NCBI GenBank assembly: GCA_023091735.1
Contig: JALKBU010000422.1
Span: 1 to 41,135 of the forward strand
Source of the DNA: Trichomonas tenax
Lineage: Eukaryota; Parabasalia; Trichomonadida; Trichomonadidae
DNA: 41,135 nucleotides
Direction: 5' to 3'
Shown in pieces: positions 20,540 to 31,155 of the stretch. The translations under genes and the position numbers were made by a program. Under the pieces are notes generated by a model. The model had not been told where the DNA came from. It did no database searches and worked only from the letters and a program-made list of their open reading frames with translations. Position 1 is the first letter of the stretch, and each line of letters starts with the position of its first letter.

Positions 20540-20656
20540 GAAAAATAGTTATGCGTTCGTTAAATTTTAATTGCTGACTTTTTGTCATGTAAACTCGACA
20601 ATGATTACATTTTGTAAATAACCTTAATGTATCAATTTTTTATTGTTTTTTGATTT
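20540..20656. promoter_or_regulatory. Divergent promoter region
   Basis: These 117 bp separate the starts of the DHHC-like gene (minus) and the PH/LRR gene (plus), so they must carry both promoters. No perfect TCAYWW initiator sits close to either ATG; TCAATT is the nearest on the plus strand. Confidence 0.45.
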
Positions 20657-22792
20657 ATGAGTATTGCGCCGCAGAAGGCTCTTGCGTTTTTCCAGCGGAC
20701 GGTGAACACGGAGTTTGAGCCTGTTCTCCAGTATGCATGGGTCCACAAGCTCAATTCTAAAGGAAAACTCGATGAAAGATTCTTTACTGCAACTCACGCT
20801 GGAGTTTATCTCTGCACAGCCTACATTTTGAATATTATGAAAGTATCAAGACTATATGCTTTGATTGACTTGTTTTCAATTGAAATACAGCAAGGAGCAA
20901 ACAAAGCAGAATTCAATTTTCGTGTAGAACAAAATCCACAAATTGAAATATACTACGATGACATCAGCGAGTTCTTCAAGCCAATCTTCAATTATTTAAT
21001 CGAATTCCTTCCTAACCATCATCCTGCATTCAGCAAATTACCGCAATTCTTTGAGAGAAAGACTGTACACTCCCCAAACCATATAATAAGCATGTACTTA
21101 TCTGCTTGTCACAGTTTATCAATAGAACCCGAAAATAGTGTAATCTACTTTCTTTAAGATTTTATTTAATCGAAAAAGGCATTGGAGATAGAAAAGAAAC
21201 GATTTAGTGATAGCTCCCTCAAAGCATTTCTAACTGCATCGAAATATTCGAAAAACATTCAATATTTAACAATTGTTGGAACAGGATATCCACAATTGTG
21301 GTCAACACTCGCTACAATACTTTCCCGAAGCTCCCACTTCTATCATATCACTGTGAGTGACTCCAAAAGTAATGAAAGTTTCGATCAATTTTGTGCTGCA
21401 ATTAAAAGTTGCACAATTCAAAGTATCGAATTCGAAAATGTAATATTCACAGAGAAAATGGCAGAGATGCTATCAAATACGATTCAAGAAAGTTTAATCA
21501 GCGATTTGATTTTTAATAACTGCGATTTTAATAACGTAATCAGTTCTACACTATTTATGGAGTCTTCTTCATATACATGAATTAAATTATTTGCAGTCAC
21601 TTATGATAAATCAGTTAGTTTGGATAATGTTTTTGTTCCAAAATACCTCAACTTCTTCATTCATGCAAATATCACGCAACTGGAGCTTTCATACTGTAAT
21701 GTTGAAATTTCAGGAGCATTAACAATTATCTCATCGACAAAACTACCTTTAAGCATGATAAATCTCACGAGAAACTATTATTCAGCAGACCTTCGTGGAA
21801 ATTTGCCTTTTTCTGAAACTCTATATACGTTCGATCTAAAGCATGTTGATTGGAAGGGAAAGTCCCTTACAACATTTCTACTTTCAACACCATTCAGTAC
21901 TGCCGTTGAACTAGTTCTTTCATCCGCTAAATTAGAAACAGAAGACTGGGAAGATCTTTTGAATTCTTTGTCTGAAGCATCTCAGAATGCAATGATCGTG
22001 AAATTAGAATGGAATAAGAACAATATCAGCAATAATTTCCTTAAATATATCCTTAAGCTTCCATGTCTAAGAGACTTGAGTTTGAATCACTGTCATATGC
22101 TCAATTCCCAACTTGATTTATCTATTTTATCAAATATTATTGCTAATCTTCCTCTAGAGAAACTTTACATAAGGAAAATATTCAAGTCTGAGCATGGTTT
22201 ATTAAGAGAATTAAGAGGTTCCCTTGTCGCATCAAAAACATTGCAAAGTTTAGATGTTTCTGATTCATCGATTGGCAATGTTGGTCTTGCAATTTTGCAA
22301 GATATTGTATCTAATAATCAGTCATTGACTTCCATTCACTTTGATAAAAATGAAATTACAGACGTATCAGTTCTCATTGATTTATTCAAAACCTTAGCAG
22401 CAATTCCTAAAATTGTCAAAGAAACAAAACCAAGACATGATATACAAGTTTTATCTTCAGAGCACAGTTGCAAAACTGCACAAGAAATTAGATCTACGTG
22501 GAATTTGCTATCGACGACAATAAAACGTAGAGCAAGAAATGGAGAGGATGAGAGCACTGAAATTGAAGGAGAGAGCTCCATCGTAGTCAGCAGCACAGCT
22601 ATCACCCCAAGTCCATCCAAGCCAAGAGTTCCTACAATGAATATTGCAAACGTCTCATGGAATATTGAAGGAGAACCTCAAATCCCCACAATGATAAATG
22701 AATGGGAACTAATGAAGTCCAGATTCTCTTATGCAAATCTTACTAGCCTGCCAGTTATCACCAGCTCTGATAACTTGAATTTTAGTCTTTGA
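20657..22792 (+). pseudogene. PH + leucine-rich-repeat protein (CARMIL-like) interrupted by three in-frame stops
   Basis: One reading frame carries the whole gene of about 711 codons but contains TAA at 21155, TAA at 21167 and TGA at 21578. The N-terminal ~105 residues look like the CARMIL-type PH domain (YAWVHKLNSKGKLDERFF). From about residue 180 on, Leu-rich units follow (LTIVGTGYP, LELSYCNV, LRDLSLNHCHML, LQSLDVSDSSIGNVGLAILQ). After the LRRs there is a Ser/Thr-rich tail. CARMIL proteins regulate actin capping protein at membranes. I chose pseudogene because translation across the stops continues the family-like sequence in the same frame, so an intron is not needed. No frameshift is present, so the lesions are few. 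Readthrough or sequencing error cannot be excluded. The intact 390-codon 3' part (from 21620) could still be expressed. Confidence 0.6.
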
Positions 22793-23033
22793 TTTATTAA
22801 TTTTTTTTTAAAACTGTTTGAATTCTTCGTTTAGTTAATAGACCTCTTTTTCAAGTTAAATATATCTCATAACAAGTATATCCAGTGGCCGCCAAACAAG
22901 TATCATAAGTTAGGCTTGTTTCTTAATAAAGCGTCTTTTAAATTTGAGGCTATAATAATGAACATAAACTAATCAAAGTGATGAAAAAATTGAAGTGATT
23001 TTTTGGGTGAATTAGAAAAGTGACAAAATTTAA

Positions 23034-24488
23034 ATGAGTTTAGCTTTAATTGAAAGAAATCGGCAACATTCGAGTTTCAAGCCTCCAGCAAGAATAGTTC
23101 CAAAGGATACCGATTCTACCAAAGATAATCAGAAAAAAAACGAGAATCAAATAAAAAATAAAGAAAAGCAAACAACGTCAAGAAATTCGCCGAGAACAAA
23201 ACTTTCAACACTTAAAGATGTGAAGTCTGTTACATCCCCAAAGTCTGATAAAGAGATGCCGACTCCTGATCAATCATTTTTCGATTTAGAAGAAGAAAAA
23301 CTCTCACAAACGCAATCAAACCTTGACAAATCGTCAGTTAACTTATCTGAAAAGAGAAATTCGAAAAATAATAAAAATAATTCAAATATTCGCGAAACTC
23401 CGGAAAAAAATTCGCCATCAACAACCAAACCAAAACTAAATGCATTTAACAAAGAAACTACTGATCAATCTAAGGAAAATTCTGAAACTTATAATATTCC
23501 ACAATCATCTAATAAAAATGACACCAATAACGACACACAATATACAGGAAACCCCGATGATGTTGAGGAAAAACAATCTAAACTTATTCAAGATGATGAA
23601 AATCAAAAAACTCCAACAAAAAGAGCCAAACCCAACTCCACTAAAGTAAAGCTACAATCTCCAAAGCCTTCTAACAAAACTAGTCCATCACAAATATCAG
23701 AAAATACTTTATCAAAAATTGAGGAAAAGATTGAACAAGAAAATGAGCTGGCACAAGAAAATAATAAAGAAATCATTTCATATGATCATGATGTTGAAAT
23801 TACAGATTCGAAAGAATCTACTAAAATTAAAGATACGTTCAAAAATTCACCATCGAAGACAGTACATATTCCTATTGAAAATCAACAAAAACCAGCCAAA
23901 GCAAAGAAAGATGATGATTCAAAAACAAAAAGCGATGATAAAAATCAAGAAAAAGATAAAGCGAATGCTGTAACAGAGAGTAAAACAAATGTATCAAGTA
24001 AAAGCAAAGCATCAGAGCCCATTATGCCTAAACCCTTTGAATCATCTGAAGCATCAGATCATGAGATTGAAACCAACGAGAAAGATACTAAAAAGCCAAA
24101 TGCAGAGGAGCAACCAGTGAAAAGGAAAAGAGGACGTCCACCAAAAGCTGTAAAAGAACAGCTAAGAGCCCAAAAGCCAGCAAAAACAGAAAAAGAGAAG
24201 AGCGAGCTCGCTATTAAGCCTTTCACGAAAATCCCAGAACTAAATACTAAAGAAATTACAATTGAATTTGGAAGTCCTCTGTTATTTAATGAAGTATCAA
24301 AGTCTCGCCAATACATACACCTCAATGGTAAAGGTACTATATCAGTTGATGGAAGGAAATACTTTGTTGAGCAGACTTCGGATATGAATGAACATCTTCG
24401 TTTATATGCACCCCCTGGCGTGAAAGTCGCTTTTGAAAATAATGATGAATCTGAACCTCTCAGATTGCTTGAGATCACTTTTGTTTGA
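23034..24488 (+). CDS. AT-hook protein with C-terminal cupin-like domain (possible divergent CENP-C)
   Basis: The protein has 484 residues. Almost all of residues 30-400 is disordered, rich in Lys, Ser, Asn, Thr and Glu. At about 362-371 there is a clear AT-hook (KRKRGRPPK), which binds the minor groove of AT-rich DNA. The last ~80 residues look folded: a strand-rich segment with G-K-G-T-I-S-V-D-G, a YFVEQ strand, YAPPGVKVAFEN and LRLLEITFV. This resembles the cupin dimerisation domain at the C-terminus of CENP-C/Mif2, and Mif2 also carries an AT-hook. I do not see the CENP-C signature motif. The centromere role is therefore tentative; any AT-rich-DNA-binding cupin protein is the alternative. 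The stop is TGA. Confidence 0.5.
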   Translation: MSLALIERNRQHSSFKPPARIVPKDTDSTKDNQKKNENQIKNKEKQTTSRNSPRTKLSTLKDVKSVTSPKSDKEMPTPDQSFFDLEEEKLSQTQSNLDKSSVNLSEKRNSKNNKNNSNIRETPEKNSPSTTKPKLNAFNKETTDQSKENSETYNIPQSSNKNDTNNDTQYTGNPDDVEEKQSKLIQDDENQKTPTKRAKPNSTKVKLQSPKPSNKTSPSQISENTLSKIEEKIEQENELAQENNKEIISYDHDVEITDSKESTKIKDTFKNSPSKTVHIPIENQQKPAKAKKDDDSKTKSDDKNQEKDKANAVTESKTNVSSKSKASEPIMPKPFESSEASDHEIETNEKDTKKPNAEEQPVKRKRGRPPKAVKEQLRAQKPAKTEKEKSELAIKPFTKIPELNTKEITIEFGSPLLFNEVSKSRQYIHLNGKGTISVDGRKYFVEQTSDMNEHLRLYAPPGVKVAFENNDESEPLRLLEITFV

Positions 24489-24567
24489 AAAAAATATAGT
24501 AAATGTGTTTGATCTATGTATTATCGAATCGCGCCAATTAATTGTTTACGTGGCATATTTCGAAGTT

Positions 24568-26472
24568 ATGCGTCAGAAATCTATTTTCATGTTTTGGATT
24601 GCTACTTTAATTTCAGAGATATTTTTCGGATTTGAAGTAAGCAGTCTTCTAATCAATAACAAGTACGACTTTGTAACAATTTTATCTATATCTATTCCAA
24701 TTGGAATATGTGCTTCAACAATGATTTTCTTCGGATGTGCGACGATTCTCGGATTTAATAGCTTCCACATGTATATTCACATTGCAGGAATATCAGCAGT
24801 TACTTATATCATATTAATGCATAAAATTATCAAAAAATCATTTAAATTGCCTAAAATAACACTCGAAGAGGCCATTTTCTCTGCTATTTCATTGATAGTA
24901 TCATTTTCTTTGGTATTCTTCGGCTACACTCTCAAACCTTACGCATTTCTTGAGGCTGGAGGCAGCGATATTCAAGAAGAGTTAGCGATAATGAATTCAT
25001 TTTACCACGGAGTTAACAGCGGCTTTGTTAATATATTTAAGATTCGACATCCTTTTTGTTACAAATGCGTAGCAAGATCGAAGTGGCTCACAGCTTGTCA
25101 CTCTGCGATCTTAAAAGTCGGATGGGCTTCAACCAAAATGGCTATAGTTGCGCCTTCTATACTCTTTATGTTCTCATTCTGCTATCTTTTCATGAATGTT
25201 GCAAAGATTTTCACGCATTCTATTTTCTGTTCAATTATTTCATTAGTCGCCATCTTCTTTGCTGGTGGATTTGGATTTTACTACTGGACAATACGTGATC
25301 ACCGCAATAATATGTCTTTAGATTTTGTTTTTAATTATGGAGCCGGAACAACCGAATGGTCCCACCATATACTGCATTACATGCTCGCCTACAGGCATTC
25401 GCAACTAGTGGTATCTGTTTCCATGGCAATCACATATCTTTTGTTGTCGATTTACAAGAAGAAACTTTTCAGAAAAGAATTTACATTAATTGGACTTCTC
25501 ATAGGTTTCCTTCCTGCTATAGAAACGCAAGCATACTTTGCGAGTGCAATATTCATTGGTCTAATGATATTATTCAATCTTCCTAAAGATAAAAAGAGCA
25601 CAAAAGAGCTTTCAATTTCAATGACTTTCTTCGGCTTCGCCCACCTTGCTGCAACATCTCTGCAGATCTTTCAGTATTTCCCTAGGGCAACCAATTCTCC
25701 ACTGTTTTCATTTGCATCATTCTCTCAAGCGCTGTATGGATCAGGTTCTGCATTCCCTGTTATTGCCACTTGGTTATCTGCACTTGGTTTCACTATTGCT
25801 TTTGCCGTATTATTTGGCTGGTTCATTAATCGTGGTGCATGCCTCAACGCTTTCTATGCTTCAATGATTATTTTCTTTGTTGGAAATTATATCAGATTCT
25901 CTGCCTATAACAGAATGAATATTTTCTTCTTTTTCCCATACTGCGTCACAATATTTGTAATTAACTTTATTGGATCCCTACAATGGCTGTCATCTCTTCC
26001 GAGTGAAGAAGAAATGCAAGGATTCCTCATGGGAATATTTGCATTCGTTTTTGTTGCTTCTATTACATCTGGATTATTAGGCTTCAAGCGCCAGATCAAC
26101 AAATTCGGCAATTATTGGACGCACACTGATGAAAAAGTATCAAAATGGATTGCAGAAAATACGCCACGCAAGGCCCTTTTTGTGTGTGAAACTCAAGATT
26201 TTAATGTTGTATCTGTACTTGCAGGAAAAGTTTTGATGTCTTCTAATGAAAGGCTTACGTTTGTTTCTGGTTTCATTGATCGTGGAGCTAGGCAAGAAGC
26301 AAGGCAGCTCATGAAATCACTTGCAAGCATGGATATCGCTCCTAAAGTTGAGTACGCCATCAATATCGGTGGACTTAAACAACCATGGTACATTGATGAA
26401 GGCGTTGGAAACTGGTCACTTGAAAAAACAATTGGTGAAGTTAACATCTTCAAGAGGAATCTTAATAGATAA
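24568..26472 (+). CDS. Polytopic membrane protein, GT-C-type glycosyltransferase-like
   Basis: I take the ATG at 24568 as start, giving 634 residues; the open frame begins at 24433 but its first 54 codons overlap the upstream gene. The protein has about 12 or more hydrophobic segments spread over the first ~510 residues, then a soluble C-terminal domain of ~120 residues. A polar loop after the early membrane segments contains GGSDIQEELAIMNSFYHG, and the end of the membrane part has WIAENTPRKALFV. The layout resembles GT-C polytopic glycosyltransferases, where an acidic first loop and a late 'WI..NTP..A.F' segment are common. No sugar donor can be named. An uncharacterised integral-membrane family is the alternative. 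It would sit in the ER or at the cell surface. Confidence 0.5.
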   Translation: MRQKSIFMFWIATLISEIFFGFEVSSLLINNKYDFVTILSISIPIGICASTMIFFGCATILGFNSFHMYIHIAGISAVTYIILMHKIIKKSFKLPKITLEEAIFSAISLIVSFSLVFFGYTLKPYAFLEAGGSDIQEELAIMNSFYHGVNSGFVNIFKIRHPFCYKCVARSKWLTACHSAILKVGWASTKMAIVAPSILFMFSFCYLFMNVAKIFTHSIFCSIISLVAIFFAGGFGFYYWTIRDHRNNMSLDFVFNYGAGTTEWSHHILHYMLAYRHSQLVVSVSMAITYLLLSIYKKKLFRKEFTLIGLLIGFLPAIETQAYFASAIFIGLMILFNLPKDKKSTKELSISMTFFGFAHLAATSLQIFQYFPRATNSPLFSFASFSQALYGSGSAFPVIATWLSALGFTIAFAVLFGWFINRGACLNAFYASMIIFFVGNYIRFSAYNRMNIFFFFPYCVTIFVINFIGSLQWLSSLPSEEEMQGFLMGIFAFVFVASITSGLLGFKRQINKFGNYWTHTDEKVSKWIAENTPRKALFVCETQDFNVVSVLAGKVLMSSNERLTFVSGFIDRGARQEARQLMKSLASMDIAPKVEYAINIGGLKQPWYIDEGVGNWSLEKTIGEVNIFKRNLNR

Positions 26473-26619
26473 GCTATATGTTTGTATATATACTATTAAA
26501 ATGGCACATACATATTATACAATTCTCATAGTTTATATGTCAAATTTTTATGAATTAATTATTTTACAAATCAAAAATTACGTTTATATGTCAAATCATG
26601 TAATTTCACAATTTTACCT

Positions 26620-26961
26620 TTATTCGAGAGTTTCTATAACTATCTGATCAAAATCTTGCATGCAAGAGTGGACAGTAACATCAATATTATCGCCCTTTGT
26701 TGATAAAATAAATTTATTTCCTGGTTCGAAGAGAAACTCTAATTTACGAGATTCAACTTTGCCTATTGTGAGTGGAGCAATTGCTATTTTTTTGCCAACT
26801 TTATCATTTTCGATTGATTGAAGATAAAGGACAACACGGCCTTTCGATGGAATGTCAGTCTCAACGGAGACGCTGACACCATTTATAGAGAGAGGAGATG
26901 TCGCCTCTTCCGGAACTGTTACTTGTACCTTTTTGTGAAAGGGAACAAAAATCGTTTCCAT
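26620..26961 (-). CDS. Small nucleoplasmin-like domain protein
   Basis: The protein has 113 residues and consists of one all-beta domain. The strand order and spacing (FHKKVQVTVPEEA, GRVVLYLQS, KKIAIAPLTIGK, KLEFLFEPGNKFILSTKGDN, VTVHSCM) resemble the nucleoplasmin-like core found in nucleoplasmins, FKBP39/46 and plant HD2 proteins. Those proteins form pentamers and chaperone histones. It has no acidic tail, which true nucleoplasmins carry, so it may only be a structural relative. It is convergent with the GT-C-like gene, 147 bp apart. Confidence 0.5.
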   Translation of the reverse strand: METIFVPFHKKVQVTVPEEATSPLSINGVSVSVETDIPSKGRVVLYLQSIENDKVGKKIAIAPLTIGKVESRKLEFLFEPGNKFILSTKGDNIDVTVHSCMQDFDQIVIETLE

Positions 26962-27016
26962 AATTTTTTGTATCCTCCCTTCTTTTATTTTTCACACCCT
27001 TTTTTTTGAAAACTTT

Positions 27017-28100
27017 GTGCAGATTCAAGAGAAAAAAGTGATTTTTCCAATTCGTCGCAAAAAATTAACATTGATTGCAAGCATACAAACGCGCATCCAC
27101 GTCTTAATATTCTTGGTAGCTTTCTCATCTTATTACAAAGAAATAGATATGGACACCAAACTGCGTTTTAGGATGTTGGAAAAGGATTCAAATCTTAATA
27201 TAAGAAATAGCGGTTCATTATTGATTGGTATGCTAACGACAAACGATGCTTCTGGTGCTAAAAGAAGAGCATTCATCAATAATGTATGGCTAAAAGATGC
27301 ACATCTGCTTGGTTTTGAATATATATTTATTGCTCAGAAAAGGAGTTAGAAGAAAAATCAGTAGAAATGAATAAACATATGTTGTAAAGAATACAAGTGA
27401 TGTCATAAGAGGTACAAAGAGATTAACTTTAGCAGAATATTTTGTTACTCAAACAAATTATCTATGGGCTTTTATTACATGCGATGATATTTCAGTTGAT
27501 TTAGAACGACTAATTACATTCATAGAGAATTTAGACTGTGTTTATGATACATATAATGATAAAGTTATTCTTGGTAACACTGTTGGGCTCTATAATTGCT
27601 GGCTTCAAGGAGGCATTAGTCAAATTTTTTTCAAGGAAAGCAGATCTGGAATTTGTTCAGTATGGACCACAATGGACTTCAGACATCAATTCTTATGATG
27701 ATGTAGAATTCAATAAAGTGATATTTAATCTGAGTTTGGGGATCGAACCTCAGACATTGGTGGTATGATTGGGCATAATATATCATATCCAGATATCAAT
27801 GTTTGTGAAGATATAATGAATAATATCGATCCAGGCTGCAGAGTTCATCTTCTTCCATTAGATTCCGCTTGGGGTTTTCACCAATCAGCTTATCACCATG
27901 GATATGAATTTATGAATTTTACTCAGAGCATGAAAGGTCAAAAAATCTTTTACTACAATTACAATTTAACTAAAATAGGTCTTTGTAAGTTTAGAGAAAG
28001 AAAAAACTTAATTGAAACTGTCGAGAAATCCAACAAGTACAACTTTTGGTGTCAATTATTTCCATACGAATGTCATGAAATCGGGTATGCAATTGAATAG
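27017..28100 (+). pseudogene. Decayed GT31/Fringe-like glycosyltransferase
   Basis: Four open segments in changing frames (frames of 27017, 27396, 27538 and 27765) read in order as one protein. First comes a hydrophobic anchor (HVLIFLVAF), then ASGAKRRAFINNVW, the RR-x-A-x-x-x-x-W start typical of GT31 enzymes. Next is WAFITCDDISVDLERLITF, with the DDx metal-binding motif. Then follow LQGGISQIFF and YDDVEFNKVIFNLSLGI, matching the GG(A)G and E/D-D-V-x-x-G motifs. At least three frameshifts make it non-functional. The family adds beta-1,3-linked sugars in the Golgi. Confidence 0.6.
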
Positions 28101-28136
28101 AAATATCAGCTATAGCCGTCAGAAAAACCTGTAATC

Positions 28137-28167
28137 GCCGGAAAAAGGTGTAATATCTCAATATTTT
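28137..28167. repeat. 31-bp inverted repeat, left copy
   Basis: This matches the reverse complement of 29072-29102 with two mismatches. The core GGTGTAATATCTCAATATTT is identical. The copies lie about 965 bp apart, as in a small non-autonomous element, though no target-site duplication was found. Confidence 0.7.
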
Positions 28168-29071
28168 GAACTATTTTAACTGCTATTTGAATCCCCCATA
28201 AGCTAAAGAATATGATGGTGATGGTAAAACAGACAAAATAATATATTATGTCCAAGGAAAATTATCCCGAAATTTTTCCTTTACAATACGTAGAACTGGG
28301 GTAATGGGCATGGCATTGTGTGACAATGCATTGTTTCTTTTTCTTCACGAAGTTCGTTTTAGTACCATTAATGCAAGAATTAAAATTTTTAAACGGCATC
28401 GAATAATATATTAAATTGTATTGATTTTCTTATGTGAATAGATTTTATTTTGTGCTTGAATGTGTTTTTCGATGTAATACACATGAAAACACATAAATAT
28501 AAAAAATCAAGATTTCAAAATTATGATTTTTATTATTTTCTACTTTGTAATACCTGCAATGTTACAATTACAGCATATTAAATTTTGAATAATTCGAAAT
28601 GCGCAAGCTAATCACATTGTATTTCTGGTATTTCTTCACATTCAATATTGAAAATTATTTAAACAGTTAGAATAACATCTGGAAACTATATTTCATCAAT
28701 TAGATGCTCTAACATCCAGCGTTTCCCAGAGTATTACGCATTTTTCTTTTTGATGTGTTCATTTATTTAGTGAGTGTTCAATATGGCGTGTTTCATTGCT
28801 AAACATGCACATTGAAATAAGATGTTCTAGTGACAGGTAGTATAACCATGTATGTGCAAACTAAAAAATCTTACTCAATTTTTTAAATAGGTAATTTTGA
28901 TTTCTGATGTGGTTTCGTAATATGGACAGATAGGAATAACATTATGTAATGTCTTTACTATGTGTTGAAAAAAAAGTTGAAATTTGAATTAATAAGGATA
29001 TTAGATCTTACTGAACACTCCTTCAGCAAATGCAGAAGATAGTGTAGAGCTCAGCCGTGCCATTTTTCCGT

Positions 29072-29102
29072 AAAATATTGAGATATTACACCCTTTTCAG
29101 GC
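29072..29102. repeat. 31-bp inverted repeat, right copy
   Basis: Reverse-complement partner of 28137-28167, with two mismatches over 31 bp. Together with its partner it may mark the ends of a decayed element. Confidence 0.7.
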
Positions 29103-29239
29103 CATTATGAGTAGAATTTTGATTTTGGATATTATACGTAAAAGAACAAATACTTGCGGAAACATAATATAAGAATATTTTAACCTATGCTCCGCATGCA
29201 TATCAATCTTGCATTCCCTGAAAATCAAAATTGGTGTGA

Positions 29240-29276
29240 ACTTGGTGCTTTTGAAGCACCCAGTGTTTTTTTTTTT
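29240..29276 (+). terminator. Strong hairpin followed by eleven Ts
   Basis: GGTGCTT at 29244-29250 pairs with AAGCACC at 29254-29260 around a 3-base loop. After one mismatch, three more pairs extend the stem (ACT with AGT). The stem is followed by 11 consecutive Ts from 29266. This is the shape of an intrinsic terminator, and the T-run alone would stop RNA polymerase III. No transcript ending here is known, so the function is only suggested. Confidence 0.4.
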
Positions 29277-29840
29277 GGCCGTGGAGCGGACTCTTAAAAT
29301 TCTCTACATCTACTTTTTCTGGGCTAATTTTTACAAGACCGACTCATTTCTTTAATACATCGATGAATGCTACCTCTGGATCAGGTTTTGGCCATTTTTT
29401 TTTATTCTTGGTGTAGTAACATGCAACTTCTCTCTGGTGATATTATATAATAGCCAGCGAATTGAAAGAAGTTTTTCTCTGTGTACCATACAACTCTTGG
29501 TTCTACAGCTAAAATCGACATAAGAGTGACAAAATCCCACATGCTTGTTCCAATATAGACTTGAACTATGTCCTCATTCATAAAAATACATTTCAACATA
29601 TTACTTCCAATAATACATCCACTAATTTTCATTGATGCATACAGCTTTGCTGTTTCTTCTATCGACATAATAGTCTCATTTAGACATTCCCATGGTATAT
29701 CCTGGTATTTTGGCTTTCAATAAAGCCATGCAACTATCAAGATTTGAAATTACTCGAGACTCCCTTCGCTGAATAACAATATATCTTGAAGGGATAATAA
29801 GTGTCTTGGATAAAAATATAGAATACTCCGTTAAAATACA
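29275..29840 (-). pseudogene. Second decayed GT61-type glycosyltransferase
   Basis: On the minus strand, segments in shifting frames read in order. First is PSRYIVIQRRESRVISN (the Y-x-V-I-x-R motif of the family), then NETIMSIEETAKLYASMKIS. Next come IIGSNMLKCIFM (the IGSN motif) and MWDFVTLMSILAVEPRVVWY. A C-terminal tail with CYYTKNKKKWPKPDPEVAF follows. The longest intact piece is 29402-29668. The order and motifs match the broken gene at 1268-2520, so the two are paralogues. At least two frameshifts and a stop are present. More of the N-terminal half may extend to about 30000, but it is too decayed to align by eye. Confidence 0.6.
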
Positions 29841-29989
29841 GTAGATTCGCGGGAAATGGTGATTTTTGAGCGATTCTATGTGATTTAACAGCTTTATTGA
29901 TGATTCAACTAATCATTGAAATCCAGTAAATTCTATTCGACATGAATTGCAAATTTTTTGGGTGTTTGTTAAACTTCCAATCATTCTGA

Positions 29990-31155
29990 TGCATATCATC
30001 AAGTGCGAATCAATGTGGAATTGATGAAAAACGAAGTAGTGACTCTTGTGCATTCTTCTCAAATCAGTCTAAAAGTGATCTAAAATGTCTGAAAAACTTT
30101 TCATCGTATGAAGAGCATTAATGTTTTGGTCATAGAATCCCATTCCTGCTTATTTTAGTAGATATCTCAATTAGATTATGTTAGAAGTATTAGAAGCTTG
30201 TGTATTGTAATCCTATGATGGAAGGAAAGGAAATTGGATTTTTAGAAAGAGAATTTTGTTTTTCGAATTCCTATTCTCTATTGAATGGAAATGTTGGCAC
30301 AATATTCTTTTGCTAGCAATCAGGAAATGAAATATTGTGCAATAAATAGTCCTAAAGTTAATATCAATTTCTATTCATGCATGAATGTGAATGACCATTC
30401 TAAAATCAATCTAAGAATAGTGGTATTATTAGTGATTGAAGAGTAAAGTTTTTCATGAATGAATAAACAATCTTTATTATATAAATAACAAACAATTTTC
30501 TGATTTCGAACTTTTTCATTCTTCTTCATATATTAACATGGTAAGATCTAAATGGACAATGATGCATTTTATTCTTCAGTAAAATTCTACCACAATAATG
30601 CAATTTCATTTTGTCATCATCGATATCAAATTGATATAAATTCATCTCTGTTTATATTGATTATGAATAGCTCATGACATTGCTGTAATCTTCTGAGTCT
30701 TTTAATGAATCTTAATTATGAGCAATCGCTGCAAATACTAAATAACTTGAAATGCAACGATTTTTATGATCTTAATTGACATTTAATGGATCGCTAAGAT
30801 ATCTATTGAGTATATAGATGCTGGTGATAGAAATATTTTTAATAATGTGCAATCGATTTACAATGTTTGAAAAAATATTTTTTGTGATCATATGATTGCT
30901 TTTAAAACCATGTGAAATGCATTTTATAGGTGCGCATTGACTAAACATGAAATTACAGCTGATTATGCCAAATGATTGAATTTTGATATCTTGCAAAAAT
31001 GGTTTTTCGATAAAACCTTACGTGAAAATATAACCTATTGGTAGTTATGATTATGTTCAGAAGCACTAAATCCCGAAATAAAAGAACTGTTAAAATTCTT
31101 CATCAGATATCAATGACGAAACATGACAGAAAGCGAATAGATCGTTGAAATGGAA
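29990..31155. other. Non-coding, possibly decayed coding sequence
   Basis: About 1.2 kb with no clear gene. A 74-codon minus-strand ORF (30772-30996) and an adjacent open stretch near 30530-30640 (minus) hint at an older, unrecognised relic. Neither shows a domain I can name. Confidence 0.4.

Larger units (their letters stand above)
28101..29270. other. Non-coding interval flanked by a short inverted repeat
   Basis: Roughly 1.1 kb of AT-rich DNA with no credible ORF. It contains the inverted repeat pair at 28137-28167 and 29072-29102, and ends in a hairpin with a T-run at 29240-29276. Confidence 0.5.

Noticed and set aside
21140..21178. A 39-bp phase-0 intron that would remove two of the stops in the LRR gene
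   Set aside because: It lacks the trichomonad GTATGT start and the ACTAACACACAG end, and the sequence through the stops reads like the family. It would not remove the third stop.
27735..27757. A tRNA-like B box (GGTTCGATCCCC on the minus strand)
   Set aside because: The flanking bases do not form a T stem and no A box lies at the right distance. It falls within the GT31-like relic.
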